Below, piece after piece: positions 1 to 8,099 of a stretch of 64,000 bases of DNA. The position numbers and the translations under genes are program-made. Positions within the stretch are counted from its first letter, which is position 1. The number at the start of each line of letters is the position of its first letter. A model generated the notes under the pieces. That model had not been told where the DNA came from and did no database searches. It was given only the letters and a program-made list of their open reading frames with translations. Source of the DNA: Rhodobacter sp. (GTDB lineage: Bacteria > Pseudomonadota > Alphaproteobacteria > Rhodobacterales > Rhodobacteraceae); assembly GCA_020637515.1 (NCBI GenBank), contig JACKKG010000001.1:3068501-3132500 (forward strand), read 5' to 3'.

Positions 1-1
1 C

Positions 2-205
2 ATCGTCGGACTGCTTGTCACGCGGCTGGGAACGATCGCGCCCCTGCCACGCCTGCCCGACGGCACGGTGCTGCCCGACGGGGCCCAGGTCGCCGCGGTG
101 ACCTTTGCGCGCGACTGGCTGGTGGTGGTGACGACGGCCGACGAGGTGCTGTTCTACGCGCCCGAAGGCGGTGCGCCGGTGCGCCGCGTGACCCTGGGCC
201 GCTAA
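2..205 (+). CDS. DUF6476-like membrane protein, C-terminal part
   Basis: The reading frame enters from the left edge without a start and ends at TAA 203-205, giving 67 visible residues. The first residues (IVGLLVTRLG) look like the end of a transmembrane helix, followed by a short soluble domain with alternating hydrophobic strands (AAVTFARDWLVVVT, EVLFYAPEGG). This fits the small single-pass DUF6476 proteins of Rhodobacterales as I remember them. No function is known for that family. It is followed immediately by a hairpin repeat. The family call is from memory and moderate. Confidence 0.6.
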   Translation: MVGLLVTRLGTIAPLPRLPDGTVLPDGAQVAAVTFARDWLVVVTTADEVLFYAPEGGAPVRRVTLGR

Positions 206-207
206 CA

Positions 208-291
208 GCGGGGGGCCAGCCCCCCGCACCCCCCGCCAAAGGGGGTTTTCCACCCCCTTTGGATACCCCCGAGGATATTTCCGGCACAAAG
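208..291 (+). repeat. Composite hairpin repeat, copy 1
   Basis: Two perfect hairpins lie in a row: GCGGGGGGC-CA-GCCCCCCGC at 208-227 and AAAGGGGG-N7-CCCCCTTT at 238-260. They are followed by CCCCCGAGGATATTTCC and GGCACAAAGA (266-291). The last part recurs almost unchanged at 9395-9421, and the first hairpin is identical to 16397-16416. It separates the end of the plus-strand gene from the end of trmB on the minus strand, so it could serve as a bidirectional terminator. Confidence 0.75.
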
Positions 292-295
292 ACCG

Positions 296-1030
296 TCAGG
301 GTTTGCGGAAGGTCATGTAGCGCGGCGCCCGGCCCTCGCGCAGGGCTTTCTGTTCGTAGCGGGTGGACAGCCAGTCCGGCCAGGCCTCGGTCGAATTCGA
401 GGTCAGCACGAAGCCCGCCCCCGGCACTTCCTCGAGCGTCTGTCGGGCGTAGTCGGGAATATCGGTCGCGACACGGAATTCGGCGCCCGGCGCACAAGCG
501 CGGAACAGCGGTTCGAGATGGTCTTGCGTCACGAAGCGGCGCCGGTGGTGGCGCGCCTTGGGCCAGGGATCGGGATAATTGAGGAACACCTTCTCAAGCC
601 GCCCCTCAGGCAACACATCGAACAGGTCGCGCGCATCGCCGGGATGCAGGCGCAGGTTCGTGCAGGGCGTCTCGCGCAGTTGATACAACGCCATCGCCAC
701 GCCGTTCACGAACGGCTCGCAGCCGATCAACCGCACCCCGGGGTAGCGCGCGGCCATGTGCACCAGATGCTCGCCGCCGCCAAAGCCGATCTCCAGCCAC
801 CAGGGCCCGGCGCCCGGCAGCGCGGCGTCGAGGTCCAGCACCCGCCGGTCGGGGTTCTCGTCGATCGAGACATCGCGCAGGCGCAGTCCGGGCAGGTCCT
901 CGACAAGATAGGCCTTCTGCGCCGGGCGCAGGGTCTTGCCATGCACCCGGCCATAAAAGTTGCGATGCGTGCGCAGGGCCGCCAGGGCGGGATGCGGGGG
1001 CAGGTCGGGCTTGGGGGTCTGGTCGCTCAT
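296..1030 (-). CDS. trmB: tRNA (guanine-N7-)-methyltransferase TrmB
   Basis: A 244-residue SAM-dependent methyltransferase that makes m7G46 in tRNA. The SAM-binding glycine motif is EIGFGGGEHLVHMA, the following acidic position lies in GCEPFVNGVA, and the family signature is NYPDPWPKARHHRRRF; a late VATDIPDYA block is also present. The start ATG at 1030 gives MSDQTPKPDLPPHPALAAL, as in relatives; the frame stays open 19 codons further upstream without a convincing site. It is divergent from miaB, with GC-rich hairpins between them. Product call secure. Confidence 0.95.
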   Translation of the reverse strand: MSDQTPKPDLPPHPALAALRTHRNFYGRVHGKTLRPAQKAYLVEDLPGLRLRDVSIDENPDRRVLDLDAALPGAGPWWLEIGFGGGEHLVHMAARYPGVRLIGCEPFVNGVAMALYQLRETPCTNLRLHPGDARDLFDVLPEGRLEKVFLNYPDPWPKARHHRRRFVTQDHLEPLFRACAPGAEFRVATDIPDYARQTLEEVPGAGFVLTSNSTEAWPDWLSTRYEQKALREGRAPRYMTFRKP

Positions 1031-1103
1031 GGCCCGCCGCCATAGCGATCCGGGCCCCGACAGGCAAGCCTTCTCACCTTGTCGCAAGAACGCACGGGAG
1101 GGT

Positions 1104-1162
1104 CCAGGGAGGGGGCGTGCCTCCTCCCTGGGCAGGGGGTGCGGGGGGCGGCAGCCCCCCGC
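1104..1162. repeat. Two GC-rich hairpins between trmB and miaB
   Basis: CCAGGGAGG-N10-CCTCCCTGG (1104-1131) is followed by GCGGGGGGC-GGCA-GCCCCCCGC (1141-1162). The second hairpin has the same arms as the repeat hairpins at 208 and 16397 but a different loop, and here the ATATTT tail is missing. It lies in the 227-base divergent region, so a terminator role is less obvious than at the other copies. I see no promoter clear enough to call in this gap. Confidence 0.6.
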
Positions 1163-1257
1163 CGCCGCCCCGGGCCGCCACCCAGATGCCGCGCGCCGCC
1201 GTTGAAGACCCGGGCATTCCGCGCTATCTGACCCCCATTCGCAACAGGACCTGCCCC

Positions 1258-2580
1258 ATGACCCAGCCGCGCAAGCTCTTCATCAAGACCTACGGCTGCC
1301 AGATGAACGTCTACGACAGCGAGCGCATGGCCGAGGCACTGGGCGCTTCGGGCTATGTCCAGACCGACCGCGCCGAAGACGCCGACATGATCTTGCTGAA
1401 CACCTGCCATATCCGCGAAAAGGCCGCGGAAAAGGTCTATTCCGAACTTGGCCGCCTGCGCCCGCTGAAGGACGCGAACCCCGATCTCAGGATCGGCATC
1501 GCCGGTTGCGTCGCCCAGGCCGAGGGGGCGGAAATCCTGAAGCGCGCGCCCGTGGTGGACCTGGTCGTCGGCCCCCAGACCTATCACCGCCTGCCCGCGA
1601 TGGAAGCCGCCGTCCGGGCTGGCGCCCGCCCCGTGGACACCGATTTCCCCGAGGAAGACAAATTCGAGCACCTGCCCCGGGGCCCGCGCGCGCGCCGCGG
1701 CCCGACGGCCTTCCTGACCGTGCAGGAAGGCTGCGACAAGTTCTGCGCTTTCTGCGTCGTGCCCTATACCCGCGGTGCCGAGGTCAGCCGCCCGGCCGAG
1801 CGCCTGCTGCGCGAGGCGCGCGACCTGGTGGACCGGGGCGTGCGCGAGATCACGCTGCTGGGCCAGAACGTCAACGGCTACCATGGCGCGGGAACCGACG
1901 GCGCCGACTGGTCGCTGGCCCGGCTGGTGCGCGCGCTGGCCGAGATCCCCGACCTGTGGCGCATCCGCTACACCACCAGCCACCCCAACGACATGTCCGA
2001 CGACCTGATCGCCGCCCATGCCGAGGTGGACAAGCTCATGCCCTACCTGCACCTGCCGGTGCAGTCGGGCTCGGACCGGGTGCTCAAGGCGATGAACCGC
2101 AAGCATACCGCCGACGCCTATCTGCGCCTGATCGAGCGGCTGCGCGCGGCGCGCCCCGACCTGGCACTGTCGGGCGATTTCATCGTCGGTTTCCCGGGCG
2201 AGACCGAGCGCGATTTCGAGGACACGCTCGCGCTGGTGCGGGCCGTGGGCTACCATTCGGCCTTCAGCTTCAAATATTCGGCCCGCCCCGGCACCCCCGC
2301 CGCCGAACGCCCGGTGCTGCCCGAGGCCGCGCTGGACGACCGGCTGCACCGCTTGCAAGCCCTCATCACCACCCAGCAGCGTGCCGCGCAAGAGGCGATG
2401 GTCGGCCGCGAGGTGCAGGTGCTGGTCGAGAAACCCGGCCGCCTGCCCGGCCAGTGGGTGGGCAAATCCGAGCACCTGCACGCCGTCCACGCCACCGGCC
2501 CCGGGCTGGAACGCGGCCGCCTGGCGCGGGTCAGAATCACCGCCAGCGCGCCCAACTCGCTGGCGGGCATCGCGGTCTGA
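1258..2580 (+). CDS. miaB: tRNA-2-methylthio-N6-dimethylallyladenosine synthase MiaB
   Basis: A 440-residue radical-SAM methylthiotransferase that adds the 2-methylthio group at A37 of tRNA. The N-terminal UPF0004 domain carries the three auxiliary-cluster cysteines (GCQMNVYDSE, NTCHIREKAAEKVYSE, IAGCVAQAEG). The radical-SAM motif CxxxCxxC lies in GCDKFCAFCVVPYTRG, and a TRAM domain closes the protein (REVQVLVEK to SLAGIAV). The ATG at 1258 is chosen because MTQPRKLFIKTYGCQMN is the usual family start; the frame is open further upstream through the hairpin region but reads as low-complexity there. Confidence 0.95.
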   Translation: MTQPRKLFIKTYGCQMNVYDSERMAEALGASGYVQTDRAEDADMILLNTCHIREKAAEKVYSELGRLRPLKDANPDLRIGIAGCVAQAEGAEILKRAPVVDLVVGPQTYHRLPAMEAAVRAGARPVDTDFPEEDKFEHLPRGPRARRGPTAFLTVQEGCDKFCAFCVVPYTRGAEVSRPAERLLREARDLVDRGVREITLLGQNVNGYHGAGTDGADWSLARLVRALAEIPDLWRIRYTTSHPNDMSDDLIAAHAEVDKLMPYLHLPVQSGSDRVLKAMNRKHTADAYLRLIERLRAARPDLALSGDFIVGFPGETERDFEDTLALVRAVGYHSAFSFKYSARPGTPAAERPVLPEAALDDRLHRLQALITTQQRAAQEAMVGREVQVLVEKPGRLPGQWVGKSEHLHAVHATGPGLERGRLARVRITASAPNSLAGIAV

Positions 2581-2831
2581 ATTCCGGCCCCGATTCCCGG
2601 CAGCGGGCCGCGGGCGCCGGGCCGCCGGCGCGAAACCGCGTGCTGCTTGTGCCACGGCGCACGGAAAACGCTAGGAATTGTAACAGGCTGGTGGGAATCG
2701 CCCTTCCAAACCCGTGTCGATTTGCTAAGGTTTCCGTCATGGTAGGCAGTGTCCCGCCTCAGGTCCCTCTGCTCGGGGCTTGATCGTGGTCGCGGGGCCT
2801 GCCAGGGGGTAACAAAAAAAGGACAAAGGCT

Positions 2832-3407
2832 GTGGGTCACTTGTTTTCCAAAGCCGTCCGGCTGATTGCCGGCGCCGCTGCCATGGCGCTGTTGCTGACC
2901 GGCCTGACAACGACCGACGCTATGGCGCAACGCCAGCGCACCATTGTCGGCGAACGCTACGTGCCGACCATCTGGATCGACCCGGACGGGTGCGAACACT
3001 GGGTCATCGACAACGGGATCGAGGGCTACATGACGCCCAACCGCACCCCGGACGGCCGCCCGGTCTGCCACCGCACCAACGTCTGCCTGACGGAAAGCAC
3101 CGACACGCTGTTCGCGACCGGCAGCCATCAATTGCGCGCCGGCGCAGAGGAGCGCCTGCGCAACTTCTTCGCCCACAACAACTCGACCGCCTTCGTGGTC
3201 TATGGTCACACCGATCCGCGCGGTGGGTTCGAATACAACATGAACCTGTCCGAGAACCGCGCGCGCGTGGTCGCCAACGTGGCGATCTCGACCGGCGCCC
3301 GGGTGGCCACGGTTCGCGGCTTCGGCCCGATGTATCCGGTCGCGTCGAACAATACCGCCGCCGGGATGCAGCAGAACCGCCGCGTCGAAGTTCTGTGCGT
3401 TCAGTGA
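2832..3407 (+). CDS. OmpA-family peptidoglycan-binding protein with WIDPDGCEHW module
   Basis: A 191-residue exported protein starting at GTG. A signal peptide (hydrophobic 14-26, cleavage near DAMAQ) is followed by a short cysteine-containing module with IWIDPDGCEHWVIDNGIEGYM and PVCHR (about 45-85), then an OmpA_C-like domain with YGHTDPRGGFEYNMNLSENRA. That domain binds peptidoglycan in other OmpA-type proteins, so a periplasmic or outer-membrane anchor role is expected. GTG at 2832 is preferred because the next ATG (2883) would remove most of the signal peptide; AAAGGA lies upstream. The following lipoprotein repeats the cysteine module and is probably cotranscribed. Confidence 0.8.
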   Translation: MGHLFSKAVRLIAGAAAMALLLTGLTTTDAMAQRQRTIVGERYVPTIWIDPDGCEHWVIDNGIEGYMTPNRTPDGRPVCHRTNVCLTESTDTLFATGSHQLRAGAEERLRNFFAHNNSTAFVVYGHTDPRGGFEYNMNLSENRARVVANVAISTGARVATVRGFGPMYPVASNNTAAGMQQNRRVEVLCVQ

Positions 3408-3424
3408 GCCCGGGGAGAGATAGC

Positions 3425-3757
3425 ATGAAAACCACGAAACTCATCCTGCTCGGTGTCGCGGCCCTGGGGCTTTCGGCCTGTGTCAGTTCGACCGGCGGCA
3501 GCGGCAACAACGAGGCCGGCTTCATCGAAGTGAACCCCGCCGACAACACCTCGGACCGTCACCTGGGCGTGCAGAACCACCTGTCGAACATGCGTGACGC
3601 GGGCATCTGGGTCGATCCGCAGGGCTGCGACCATTGGATGATCGACGAGGGCGTCGAGGGCTACATGTCGGCCCGCCTGGACCCCTACGGCAACCCGGTC
3701 TGCTCGGGCATCGCGCCGCCCACAGTGGCCGTGGGCCGCTACCGCCGCGGCACCTGA
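3425..3757 (+). CDS. Small lipoprotein sharing the cysteine module of its neighbour
   Basis: A 110-residue protein. The N-terminus MKTTKLILLGVAALGLSACV is a lipoprotein signal with the lipobox LSAC, so lipidation at Cys19 is predicted. The rest consists mainly of the module AGIWVDPQGCDHWMIDEG-VEGYM ... GNPVC, the same unit found in the OmpA-family protein 17 bases upstream. The module keeps two cysteines, a Trp-x-Asp-Pro start and GCxHW, and could form a disulfide-stabilised or metal-binding unit, but I know of no assigned function. A terminator hairpin follows at 3784. Confidence 0.75.
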   Translation: MKTTKLILLGVAALGLSACVSSTGGSGNNEAGFIEVNPADNTSDRHLGVQNHLSNMRDAGIWVDPQGCDHWMIDEGVEGYMSARLDPYGNPVCSGIAPPTVAVGRYRRGT

Positions 3758-3783
3758 GTCCCGGCACCCCAGCCTGTCGCAAG

Positions 3784-3808
3784 CGGCCCCCAACCCCGGG
3801 GGCCGTTT
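3784..3808 (+). terminator. Intrinsic terminator after the lipoprotein gene
   Basis: CGGCCCCC (3784-3791), loop AACCCC, GGGGGCCG (3798-3805), then TTT. The stem is perfect over 8 pairs but the T tract is short. It ends the ompA-like/lipoprotein pair before phoH. Confidence 0.65.
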
Positions 3809-3980
3809 CGCATTGGGCGCTAGATGTCGCATTTCTGCATCGTTTTGCCCCTATCACTGGCGGTATCGCCGACGCGAATCGCCGCAGGCGCGATCTGTGC
3901 TTGCAGCGGGCCCGCGCGCTTGGCACCCTGAACCCCATCCGGGACACGCGCCGCGTCCCCCCATCCAGCAGGAGCGCCTA

Positions 3981-4988
3981 TTGGGCATCAGCGCCTTGAC
4001 CCCCCCGCCCGCCACCGCCGCGGATCCGATGCAGACCCTGCTCGAATTCGCCGACAACCGATTGCTGGTCGATCTGTGTGGGGAATACGACCGCAACCTG
4101 GTCAAGCTGGAAACCGAACTGGGCGTGCAGATCCTGCACCGGGGCAACCAACTGCGCATCATGGGTGAATCCGCGGCCCGCGCCCGCGCCGCCGACACGT
4201 TGAAATCGCTCTATGCGCGGCTTTCCGACGGCAAGCCGGTCGAAGCCGGCGACGTGGATGGCGCGTTGCGCCTGTCGCAAGGAGATGAGGGGGAACGCCA
4301 GTTGGAAATGTTCCGCACCGGACAGGTGGAAATCCGCACCCGCAAGAAGATCGTCGCGCCGCGCACCAAGGCGCAGCAGGATTACGCCCGCGCGCTGTTC
4401 GACAAGGAGCTGAACTTCGGCATCGGCCCCGCCGGCACCGGAAAGACCTATATCGCCGTCGCCGCCGCCGTGCATTTCTTTGCCGAGGGGCATGTGGACC
4501 GCATCATCCTGTCGCGTCCCGCCGTCGAGGCGGGCGAGAAACTGGGCTATCTGCCCGGCGACATGAAGGAAAAGGTCGATCCCTACATGCAGCCGCTCTA
4601 TGACGCGCTGAACGATTTCCTGCCGGCCAAGCAGTTGCCAAAGCTGATCGAGGAACGCCGCATCGAGATCGCGCCCCTGGCCTTCATGCGGGGCCGCACG
4701 CTGGCCAACGCCTTTGTCGTGCTGGACGAGGCCCAGAACGCGACCGAGTTGCAGATGAAGATGTTCCTGACCCGTCTGGGCGAGGGGTCGCGCATGGCGA
4801 TCACCGGCGACCGCAGCCAGGTGGACCTGCCGCGCGGTCAGGGCTCGGGCCTGATCGCGGCGGAACGCATCCTTCAGGGCGTGCCCGGCATTGGCTTCAG
4901 CTATTTTACCTCGGCCGATGTGGTGCGCCACCCGCTGGTCGCCCGCGTGATCGAGGCCTGGGACCGGCACGCGCCCTCGCAAGTATGA
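3981..4988 (+). CDS. phoH: PhoH-family ATPase (YbeZ type)
   Basis: A 335-residue P-loop ATPase of the PhoH/YbeZ group, linked to ribosome and RNA metabolism through its neighbour YbeY. Walker A is GPAGTGKT (about 149-156) and Walker B is FVVLDEAQN (about 245-253). An N-terminal KH-like region precedes the ATPase. The start is TTG at 3981: AGGAG sits at 3970-3974 with a 6-base spacer and the protein then begins (M)GISALTPP, which I remember as common in Rhodobacterales. The first in-frame ATG (4029) lacks a comparable site. The stop overlaps the ybeY start (ATGA), so the two are translationally coupled. Confidence 0.9.
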   Translation: MGISALTPPPATAADPMQTLLEFADNRLLVDLCGEYDRNLVKLETELGVQILHRGNQLRIMGESAARARAADTLKSLYARLSDGKPVEAGDVDGALRLSQGDEGERQLEMFRTGQVEIRTRKKIVAPRTKAQQDYARALFDKELNFGIGPAGTGKTYIAVAAAVHFFAEGHVDRIILSRPAVEAGEKLGYLPGDMKEKVDPYMQPLYDALNDFLPAKQLPKLIEERRIEIAPLAFMRGRTLANAFVVLDEAQNATELQMKMFLTRLGEGSRMAITGDRSQVDLPRGQGSGLIAAERILQGVPGIGFSYFTSADVVRHPLVARVIEAWDRHAPSQV

Positions 4989-5524
4989 CCCTGTCGCTGG
5001 ACATCAACCCCGAGGACCCGCGCTGGGGCGATCTCGAGCCGCTGGCGCGCCCCGCGCTGGAGGTCGCGCTGCGTCATCTGGGCCATGACCCGGCGCGGTT
5101 CGAGGTCAGCGTGCTGGCCTGCGACGACGCGCGCATCCGGGCGCTGAACGCCGAGTTTCGCGGCAAGGACGCGCCGACCAACGTGCTGTCCTGGCCCGCC
5201 TGGGACCTGTCGCCCGAGACGCAAGGCGCCCTGCCCCTTCCGCCCGAACCCGGCACCCCCGAGGACCCCGAGCCCCTGGGCGACATCGCGCTGGCCTGGG
5301 AAACCTGCCAGCGCGAAGCCGCCGATCAGGCCAAGACCACGACGGATCATGTGACTCATCTTCTCGTTCATTCCCTGTTACATCTGTTGGGATACGATCA
5401 CGAAACCGACGAAGATGCCGTCCTGATGGAGAAAACCGAGATCGCGGTGCTTGCGCAACTGGGTATCGCGAACCCATATGAGGACGACACCGGCCAACCC
5501 CTCGGGGTGGCCCGGGTGGATTGA
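4985..5524 (+). CDS. ybeY: Endoribonuclease YbeY (rRNA maturation factor)
   Basis: A 179-residue zinc-dependent RNase involved in 16S rRNA 3'-end maturation and ribosome quality control. The UPF0054 signature with three metal-binding histidines is present as HSLLHLLGYDHETDED near residues 128-143. The conserved early block NAEFRGKDAPTNVLSWPA is also intact. The protein carries a Pro/Glu-rich insertion (GALPLPPEPGTPEDPEP) in its middle. It overlaps phoH by four bases and is followed 19 bases later by the CBS-domain gene. Confidence 0.93.
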   Translation: MTLSLDINPEDPRWGDLEPLARPALEVALRHLGHDPARFEVSVLACDDARIRALNAEFRGKDAPTNVLSWPAWDLSPETQGALPLPPEPGTPEDPEPLGDIALAWETCQREAADQAKTTTDHVTHLLVHSLLHLLGYDHETDEDAVLMEKTEIAVLAQLGIANPYEDDTGQPLGVARVD

Positions 5525-5543
5525 TGCAGCCAGGAAAGGCCCC

Positions 5544-6449
5544 ATGACCGATACGCACACGGGTCCGGCGACGACGGCGGACCCTGCCGACGACCCGGAC
5601 CAGAGTCCCGACGGCTCGCAACCCCGGGGCCTGTTTGGGCGCCTGTTCGACGCCCTCTCCCCGACCGAGGCCCAGGCCCAGGCCGAATCCCCCTTGTCCG
5701 ACGCCATGCGTCAGGTGCTTCCCGGGCTGGCCAACCTGCGCCGCCTGCGGGTCGAGGATGTCGCGATCCCCAAGGCCGAGATCGTCGCCGTGCCGCGCGA
5801 CATCGCCCGCGCCGACCTGATCGAGGTGTTCCGCGATTCCGGCTTTTCGCGCATTCCCGTCTACAACGAGACGCTGGACAAGCCGATGGGCCTGCTGCTG
5901 CTCAAGGATCTGGTGCTGCGCCAGGGATTTGACCTGAACAAGGGCGACCCCGATGTGGTGCCCATGCTGCGCCCGCTGCTGTTCGTGCCGCCCTCGATGC
6001 CGCTGGTCGTGCTGTTGCAGAAAATGCAGACCGAACGCACGCATATGGCGCTGGTGATCGACGAATACGGCGGGGTCGAGGGGTTGGTCACGATCGAGGA
6101 CCTGCTGGAACAGGTGGTCGGCCAGATCGACGACGAACACGACACCGCCGACGAGCACCCCTGGACCGAGGAAAGCCTCGGGGTCTGGCTGATGCAGGCG
6201 CGCGCCATGCTCGACGACATCCGCGAGGCGCTGGGGATCGACCTGCGCGAAGCGGTGGACGACGAGGACGTGGACACGCTGGGCGGGCTGGTCTTTCTGC
6301 TGGCGGGCCGGGTGCCCGCGCGCGGCGAGGTGATCGCCCATCCCGCCGGCCACGAGATCGAGGTGCTGGATGCCGATCCCCGCCGCGTGAAGCGCCTGCG
6401 CCTGCGCCGGGCGGGCAGCGGCGGCACCCCGGACCCGACCGCCCCCTGA
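5544..6449 (+). CDS. CorC/TlyC-type CBS-domain protein
   Basis: A 301-residue soluble protein with a tandem CBS pair (about 70-200; SRIPVYNETLDKPMG and MALVIDEYGGVEGLVTIEDLLEQVVGQI) and a C-terminal CorC_HlyC domain (about 220-290). There is no N-terminal membrane domain, as in CorC of enterobacteria. The family is implicated in metal-ion efflux or homeostasis, and is often annotated as a hemolysin, a name that does not describe its job. The ATG at 5544 sits in the phoH-ybeY-corC-lnt run, 2 bases before lnt. The first 35 residues are acidic and probably disordered. Confidence 0.88.
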   Translation: MTDTHTGPATTADPADDPDQSPDGSQPRGLFGRLFDALSPTEAQAQAESPLSDAMRQVLPGLANLRRLRVEDVAIPKAEIVAVPRDIARADLIEVFRDSGFSRIPVYNETLDKPMGLLLLKDLVLRQGFDLNKGDPDVVPMLRPLLFVPPSMPLVVLLQKMQTERTHMALVIDEYGGVEGLVTIEDLLEQVVGQIDDEHDTADEHPWTEESLGVWLMQARAMLDDIREALGIDLREAVDDEDVDTLGGLVFLLAGRVPARGEVIAHPAGHEIEVLDADPRRVKRLRLRRAGSGGTPDPTAP

Positions 6450-6451
6450 CC

Positions 6452-8032
6452 ATGCAGGCCCCCCGCCCAGCCCCGCGACGGCGCGCCGCGCTGATCCGAC
6501 TGGGCGCCGCCGCCGCGCCCGGGCTGCTGGCGGCCTTTGGCCAGGCGCCCTGGGGGCTTTGGCCGCTGACGCTGCTGGGACTGGCCGGTGTCGCGCTGCT
6601 GGCGGCGACCGCCACCACGGCGCGGCAGGCCTTTGGCCGGGTCTGGCTGGCGGGCGGCGTGCATTTCGCCGTGGTCCTGGCCTGGATCGTCGATCCCTTC
6701 CTGGTCGATGCCGCGCGGGACGGATGGATGGCGCCCTTTGCGCTGCTTCTCATGGCGGGCGGCATGGGGCTGTTCTGGGCGCTGGCGGCGGCGCTCGCGC
6801 AGCAGGCCGCGCGACCGGGCGTGCGCCGCGTCTGGGCCTTTGCCCTGGCGATGCTGGCGTTCGAGGATCTGCGCGGTGTGCTGCTGACGGGCTTTCCCTG
6901 GGCGCTGTCCGGGCACATCTGGATCGGCACGCCGCCCGACCAGATCGCCGCCCTGGCCGGGGCGCTGGGGCTGAGCGCGCTGACGCTGGGTCTGTCGGCG
7001 GCGCTGGCCACGGGCGGGCTGTGGGCGCAGCGCCGCGCGCCGCGCCGCGCCGCGCTGGGGATGGGCGCGGCGGTGCTGGCGCTGCTGGCGGCCTGGGGCT
7101 GGGGCGCGGCGCGCCTCGCCACCCCCCTGCCCGCCGGCCCGGGCCTGACCCTGCGGCTGGTGCAGGCCAATGTGCCGCAAGACCAGAAATGGGACCCCGA
7201 TCTCATGGACGGGTTCTTTCGCCGCCATCTGGCGCTGTCGGCCGCGCCCGCCGAAACCCGCCCCGATCTGGTGATCTGGCCCGAATCGGCCGCGCCTTTT
7301 TACCTGGATCGCCCCGGAAACGGATTGCGCATGGCGGCCGAGGCCGCCGGCGCGCCGCTGGTCCTGGGCCTGGACCGGCGCGCCCCGGACGCCCGGGGCA
7401 TCCGGCGTTATTACAACGCGCTGGCGGTGGTGGACGCGCAGGGCGAGCCGGTCGCGGTCTACGACAAGCACCACCTGGTGCCGTTCGGGGAATACATGCC
7501 GGTGCTGGGCGCCTGGGCGGCGGACCGGGGGTGGTCGGGCCTCGCGGCGCAGGCCCTGGCGGGCTACACGCCCGGGCCCGGGCCCAGAGTGCTGGATCTG
7601 GGGCCCGCCGGCCGGGTGCTGCCGCTGATCTGCTACGAGGCGGTCTTTCCGCGCGATCTGCGCACCCCGGAGCGGCCCGACTGGATCTTGCAACTGACGA
7701 ATGACGCCTGGTTCGGCACCCACATCGGCCCGTTCCAGCATTTCGCGCAAGCGCGCCTCAGGGCGATCGAGACCGGGCTGCCGCTGGTGCGCGCCGCGAA
7801 CACCGGCATTTCCGCTGTGGTGGATGCGCGCGGGCGCGTCGCGGCCCGCCTGGATCTGGACACGATGGGCGTGCTGGACGCGCCGCTGCCGGGCGCGCTG
7901 CCCGCCCCCCCCTATGCGGCGCTGGGCGACGGGCCCTGGCACGGGCTGCTCTTGAGCGGAGTGTTGCTGCTGGGACTCGGTGCGGCCCTGCGGCGGCGCA
8001 AAGCGATTGACGCGCCCCGCACAACCGGATAG
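6452..8032 (+). CDS. lnt: Apolipoprotein N-acyltransferase Lnt
   Basis: A 526-residue inner-membrane enzyme that adds the third acyl chain to lipoproteins at the periplasmic face. About six hydrophobic segments in the first 220 residues are followed by a nitrilase-like domain. The catalytic triad is visible: Glu in IWPESAAPF, Lys in YDKHHLVPFGEYMP, and Cys in LICYEAVFP. A closing helix (LLLSGVLLLGLGAAL) is present. It starts 2 bases after the CBS gene and shares its operon; the lipoprotein at 3425 would be a client. Confidence 0.95.
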   Translation: MQAPRPAPRRRAALIRLGAAAAPGLLAAFGQAPWGLWPLTLLGLAGVALLAATATTARQAFGRVWLAGGVHFAVVLAWIVDPFLVDAARDGWMAPFALLLMAGGMGLFWALAAALAQQAARPGVRRVWAFALAMLAFEDLRGVLLTGFPWALSGHIWIGTPPDQIAALAGALGLSALTLGLSAALATGGLWAQRRAPRRAALGMGAAVLALLAAWGWGAARLATPLPAGPGLTLRLVQANVPQDQKWDPDLMDGFFRRHLALSAAPAETRPDLVIWPESAAPFYLDRPGNGLRMAAEAAGAPLVLGLDRRAPDARGIRRYYNALAVVDAQGEPVAVYDKHHLVPFGEYMPVLGAWAADRGWSGLAAQALAGYTPGPGPRVLDLGPAGRVLPLICYEAVFPRDLRTPERPDWILQLTNDAWFGTHIGPFQHFAQARLRAIETGLPLVRAANTGISAVVDARGRVAARLDLDTMGVLDAPLPGALPAPPYAALGDGPWHGLLLSGVLLLGLGAALRRRKAIDAPRTTG

Positions 8033-8047
8033 CGCCTTGGCAATCCC

Positions 8048-8091
8048 GTCACAACGGCTTCCTGGCGTGACGTTCGAACATCAATGGAGCA
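8048..8091 (+). promoter_or_regulatory. SAM/SAH-type riboswitch before metK
   Basis: The leader reads GTCACAACGGCTTCCTGGC then GTGAC (stem GTCAC 8048-8052 with GTGAC 8067-8071), followed after about 14 bases by TGGAGCA (8085-8091). The loop segment GGCTTCC can pair with the downstream GGAGC to form the H-type pseudoknot of the SAM/SAH riboswitch. GGAG is also the ribosome-binding site of metK (10 bases before the ATG), so ligand binding would hide it and lower MetK synthesis. The match to the family core is close to exact as I remember it. The family is almost always found upstream of metK in Rhodobacterales. Confidence 0.88.
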
Positions 8092-8099
8092 CAACACCC

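Noticed and set aside
4029..4988. ATG start for PhoH at 4029
   Set aside because: TTG 3981 has a well spaced AGGAG and the N-terminus expected for the family; the ATG lacks a ribosome site.
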